64,000 bases of DNA, taken from NCBI RefSeq assembly GCF_002368295.1, contig NZ_AP018248.1:4225396-4289395 (forward strand), given 5' to 3'. The translations under genes and the position numbers were made by a program. Of this stretch, positions 62,653 to 64,000 are shown piece by piece. The notes under the pieces are model-generated. The model did not search any database. It was given only the letters and a program-made list of their open reading frames with translations, and had not been told where the DNA came from. The stretch comes from Tolypothrix tenuis PCC 7101 (GTDB lineage: Bacteria > Cyanobacteriota > Cyanobacteriia > Cyanobacteriales > Nostocaceae). The stretch's first letter is position 1, and the number at the start of each line of letters is the position of its first letter.

Positions 62653-62883
62653 ATGGAAAACGAAAAGCCAATGGAATCACAAGAGTTATCAGTTGCCGAA
62701 CTAGCAACAATTGCAGGTGGTATTGCTGTAGGTGAACCTTATCCCGGTCAGTATCCTAAAGGCGATATTTATAACGAAGTGAATGGTGCGATCGCAAAAC
62801 AGTTAGAGAATATCAAAATTCCTAATTGGAAAGATAAGTATGAATATTCTCATACTTACAACAGCGAATCATCCAGTTCATGA
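62653..62883 (+). CDS. Double-glycine leader peptide precursor 4
   Basis: This 76-residue peptide starts at ATG 62653 with AAAGGAG about 10 bp upstream. Leader MENEKPMESQELSVAELATI then AGG. The core (IAVGEPYPGQYPKGDIYNEV...NWKDKYEYSHTYNSESSSS) is Tyr/Pro-rich at first and ends in four Ser; there is no Cys. It has no similarity to the cores of precursors 1-3 that I can see. The downstream 150 bp before the cNMP gene includes repeats of ACTCA type. Confidence 0.82.
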   Translation: MENEKPMESQELSVAELATIAGGIAVGEPYPGQYPKGDIYNEVNGAIAKQLENIKIPNWKDKYEYSHTYNSESSSS

Positions 62884-63033
62884 GCAGTGTTGAGTTTTGA
62901 GTTCTGAGTATTAATGAGGATTCCTACTCATTACTCACCACTCAGCATCGGTTAAGTGATGGGGAGATTGATCGGTAGTTATTTCTGCACTCCCCATTTC
63001 TCTCCCGTTAGCAGAACAGAAGGAATTGAAATT

Positions 63034-64000
63034 ATGACAGAAGTTCTACTGAAGGAACTCACAAATAGTGATATTGACTGGATATTAGCAACGGGTCGGA
63101 GAGAAGAAATTACTGCCGGCACGATTCTCATCCGCCAAGGGGCACCGGTTGATGCGCTTTATATTTTACTCGATGGTGCATTGTCCGTTTCTGTTGCTCA
63201 AGCTGACGATAACCCGATTGGTCGAGCATTTGCAGCCTTAGAAGGTGGTGAATTGTCAGGACGGGAGATTACAAGACTGACAAATGGGGAAGTGGTAGGA
63301 GAAATGCCTTTCTTAACATCCTACCAGTCTGCAACGACAATTAAAGCTGCGAAAAAATCTCTAGTGTTGATGGTTCCGCAGCAGGAATTGGTGAAAAAAC
63401 TCCAAGAAGATATTACCTTTGCGGCTCATTTTTATCGCGCGATCGCAGTTTTATTGGCTCACCGTTTAGAGCAAATTGTCAGCCAAATTGGCCAAAGTAC
63501 CATTGTGTTATTCCAACCGCAAATCCGCGAAATTTTATTTACATTTGCGGAATTAAGCGATAGCGATATCGGCTGGATGATTGCAGCTGGCGAAGCTAAG
63601 AGAATTATGGCAGGAGAAGTTTTATTTCAAGCCGGACGACCTGTTGATGCTTTTTATATTTTATTAGATGGCAAAATGGTGGCTTCCACCGCCGAAGATG
63701 CTAGCAATCCCCTCACCCGCGCCTTTTCTAATTTAGAAAACACAGAAACCATCGAAACAGAATTTGCCAGATTATCGCGTGGTGACATGGTAGGCGAAAC
63801 TCCCTTTGTGGAAGCCAGTCCCCCACCAATGACAATTCGCGCCATTGAAGATGCGATCGTCCTTTCCATTCCCCGTTGGCGATTAGCGGCAAAATTGTTA
63901 CATGATGTGGGCTTTGCTGCCCGATTCTATCGAGTGTTAGCGATATTGTTAGCAGACAAACAGCAAGGAATTATCAATCGCCTGGGTTACGGCAGAATTA
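63034..64000 (+). CDS. Twin cyclic-nucleotide-binding domain, bacteriocin-transport-associated protein (3' end outside)
   Basis: The frame starts at ATG 63034 (AAGGAATTG upstream) and runs beyond the window (at least 322 residues). It holds two cNMP-binding-like domains: residues about 5-150 (ITAGTILIRQGAPVDALYIL, LDGALSV, GEVVGEMPFL) and about 170-310 (IMAGEVLFQAGRPVDAFYIL, GDMVGETPFVE). The pair organisation and position after double-glycine precursors match a family I know as bacteriocin-type transport-associated protein (TIGR03896), found beside HlyD and peptidase-ABC transport genes in cyanobacteria. Those genes would be expected just right of this window. The cyclic nucleotide role is not proven; the Arg of the phosphate-binding cassette is not obvious. 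Confidence 0.88.
   Translation, partial: MTEVLLKELTNSDIDWILATGRREEITAGTILIRQGAPVDALYILLDGALSVSVAQADDNPIGRAFAALEGGELSGREITRLTNGEVVGEMPFLTSYQSATTIKAAKKSLVLMVPQQELVKKLQEDITFAAHFYRAIAVLLAHRLEQIVSQIGQSTIVLFQPQIREILFTFAELSDSDIGWMIAAGEAKRIMAGEVLFQAGRPVDAFYILLDGKMVASTAEDASNPLTRAFSNLENTETIETEFARLSRGDMVGETPFVEASPPPMTIRAIEDAIVLSIPRWRLAAKLLHDVGFAARFYRVLAILLADKQQGIINRLGYGRI

Overview
The window looks like chromosomal DNA from a filamentous, probably heterocyst-forming cyanobacterium (Nostoc/Calothrix/Tolypothrix type). The HIP1 octamer GCGATCGC is scattered throughout, and heptanucleotide STRR arrays (gggactg/gggtaat type) sit between genes. Cyanobacterial marker genes are present: ycf54, crtE, an slr1339-type salt-stress gene, a devBCA-type exporter, a cyanobacterial sucrose-phosphate synthase and an ethylene-receptor-type kinase. 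I see no rRNA, tRNA, prophage or CRISPR array.

Layout. 1-435 is the 3' end of a TPR protein. 1.5-7.7 kb holds a signalling pair: a five-domain response regulator with a GGDEF-like end, then a hybrid kinase with an ethylene-receptor-like N-terminus. 8.5-11.7 kb carries two duplicated glycosyltransferase-like genes around a MITE. 11.9-20.1 kb is mostly housekeeping (pdxJ, SnoaL-like, ycf54, DUF212, crtE, folD, a lipoprotein, Nudix, AI-2E transporter). 20.4-26.3 kb (minus strand) holds exbB/exbD and a tetR-devB-DUF2834-devC-devA exporter cluster with two matching putative operators. 26.6-32 kb is one 1798-residue Ser/Thr kinase-ATPase-histidine kinase. 32-43.9 kb has DUF2237, small unknown genes, a VIT/VWA protein, a B12-type radical SAM gene behind an egtD-like gene, sucrose-phosphate synthase and comB. 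44.2-46.9 kb has three tandem single-domain VWA genes and an Slr1339-family gene. 47-52.8 kb has a large secreted haemagglutinin-like protein, two Gly/Ser-rich double-glycine-leader peptides and a phosphopantetheinyl transferase. 54-60.8 kb has an M3 peptidase, a nucleotidyltransferase, a pRiA4b ORF-3 protein, a MinD/ParA ATPase and a c-haem-motif membrane sensor. 61.3-64 kb is the start of a double-glycine peptide locus: a decayed precursor, four intact precursors and a twin cyclic-nucleotide-binding protein of the kind found with cyanobacterial bacteriocin transport operons. It runs off the window.

The most unusual features are: (1) the double-glycine peptide locus, with cysteine-free cores and a decayed copy; (2) a MITE at 53.4-54.0 kb interrupted by two unrelated MITEs, each flanked by an 11-bp direct repeat; (3) a dispersed 90-bp repeat sitting in frame inside the response regulator; (4) two arrays of 21-bp units read as heptapeptides; (5) two 18-bp palindromes in the TetR/exporter cluster; and (6) the gene pairs EgtD with radical SAM, and c-haem sensor with MinD. 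At least six families of short inverted-repeat elements are present and explain many of the non-coding gaps. Names rest on sequence motifs recognised by eye; no database search was run.
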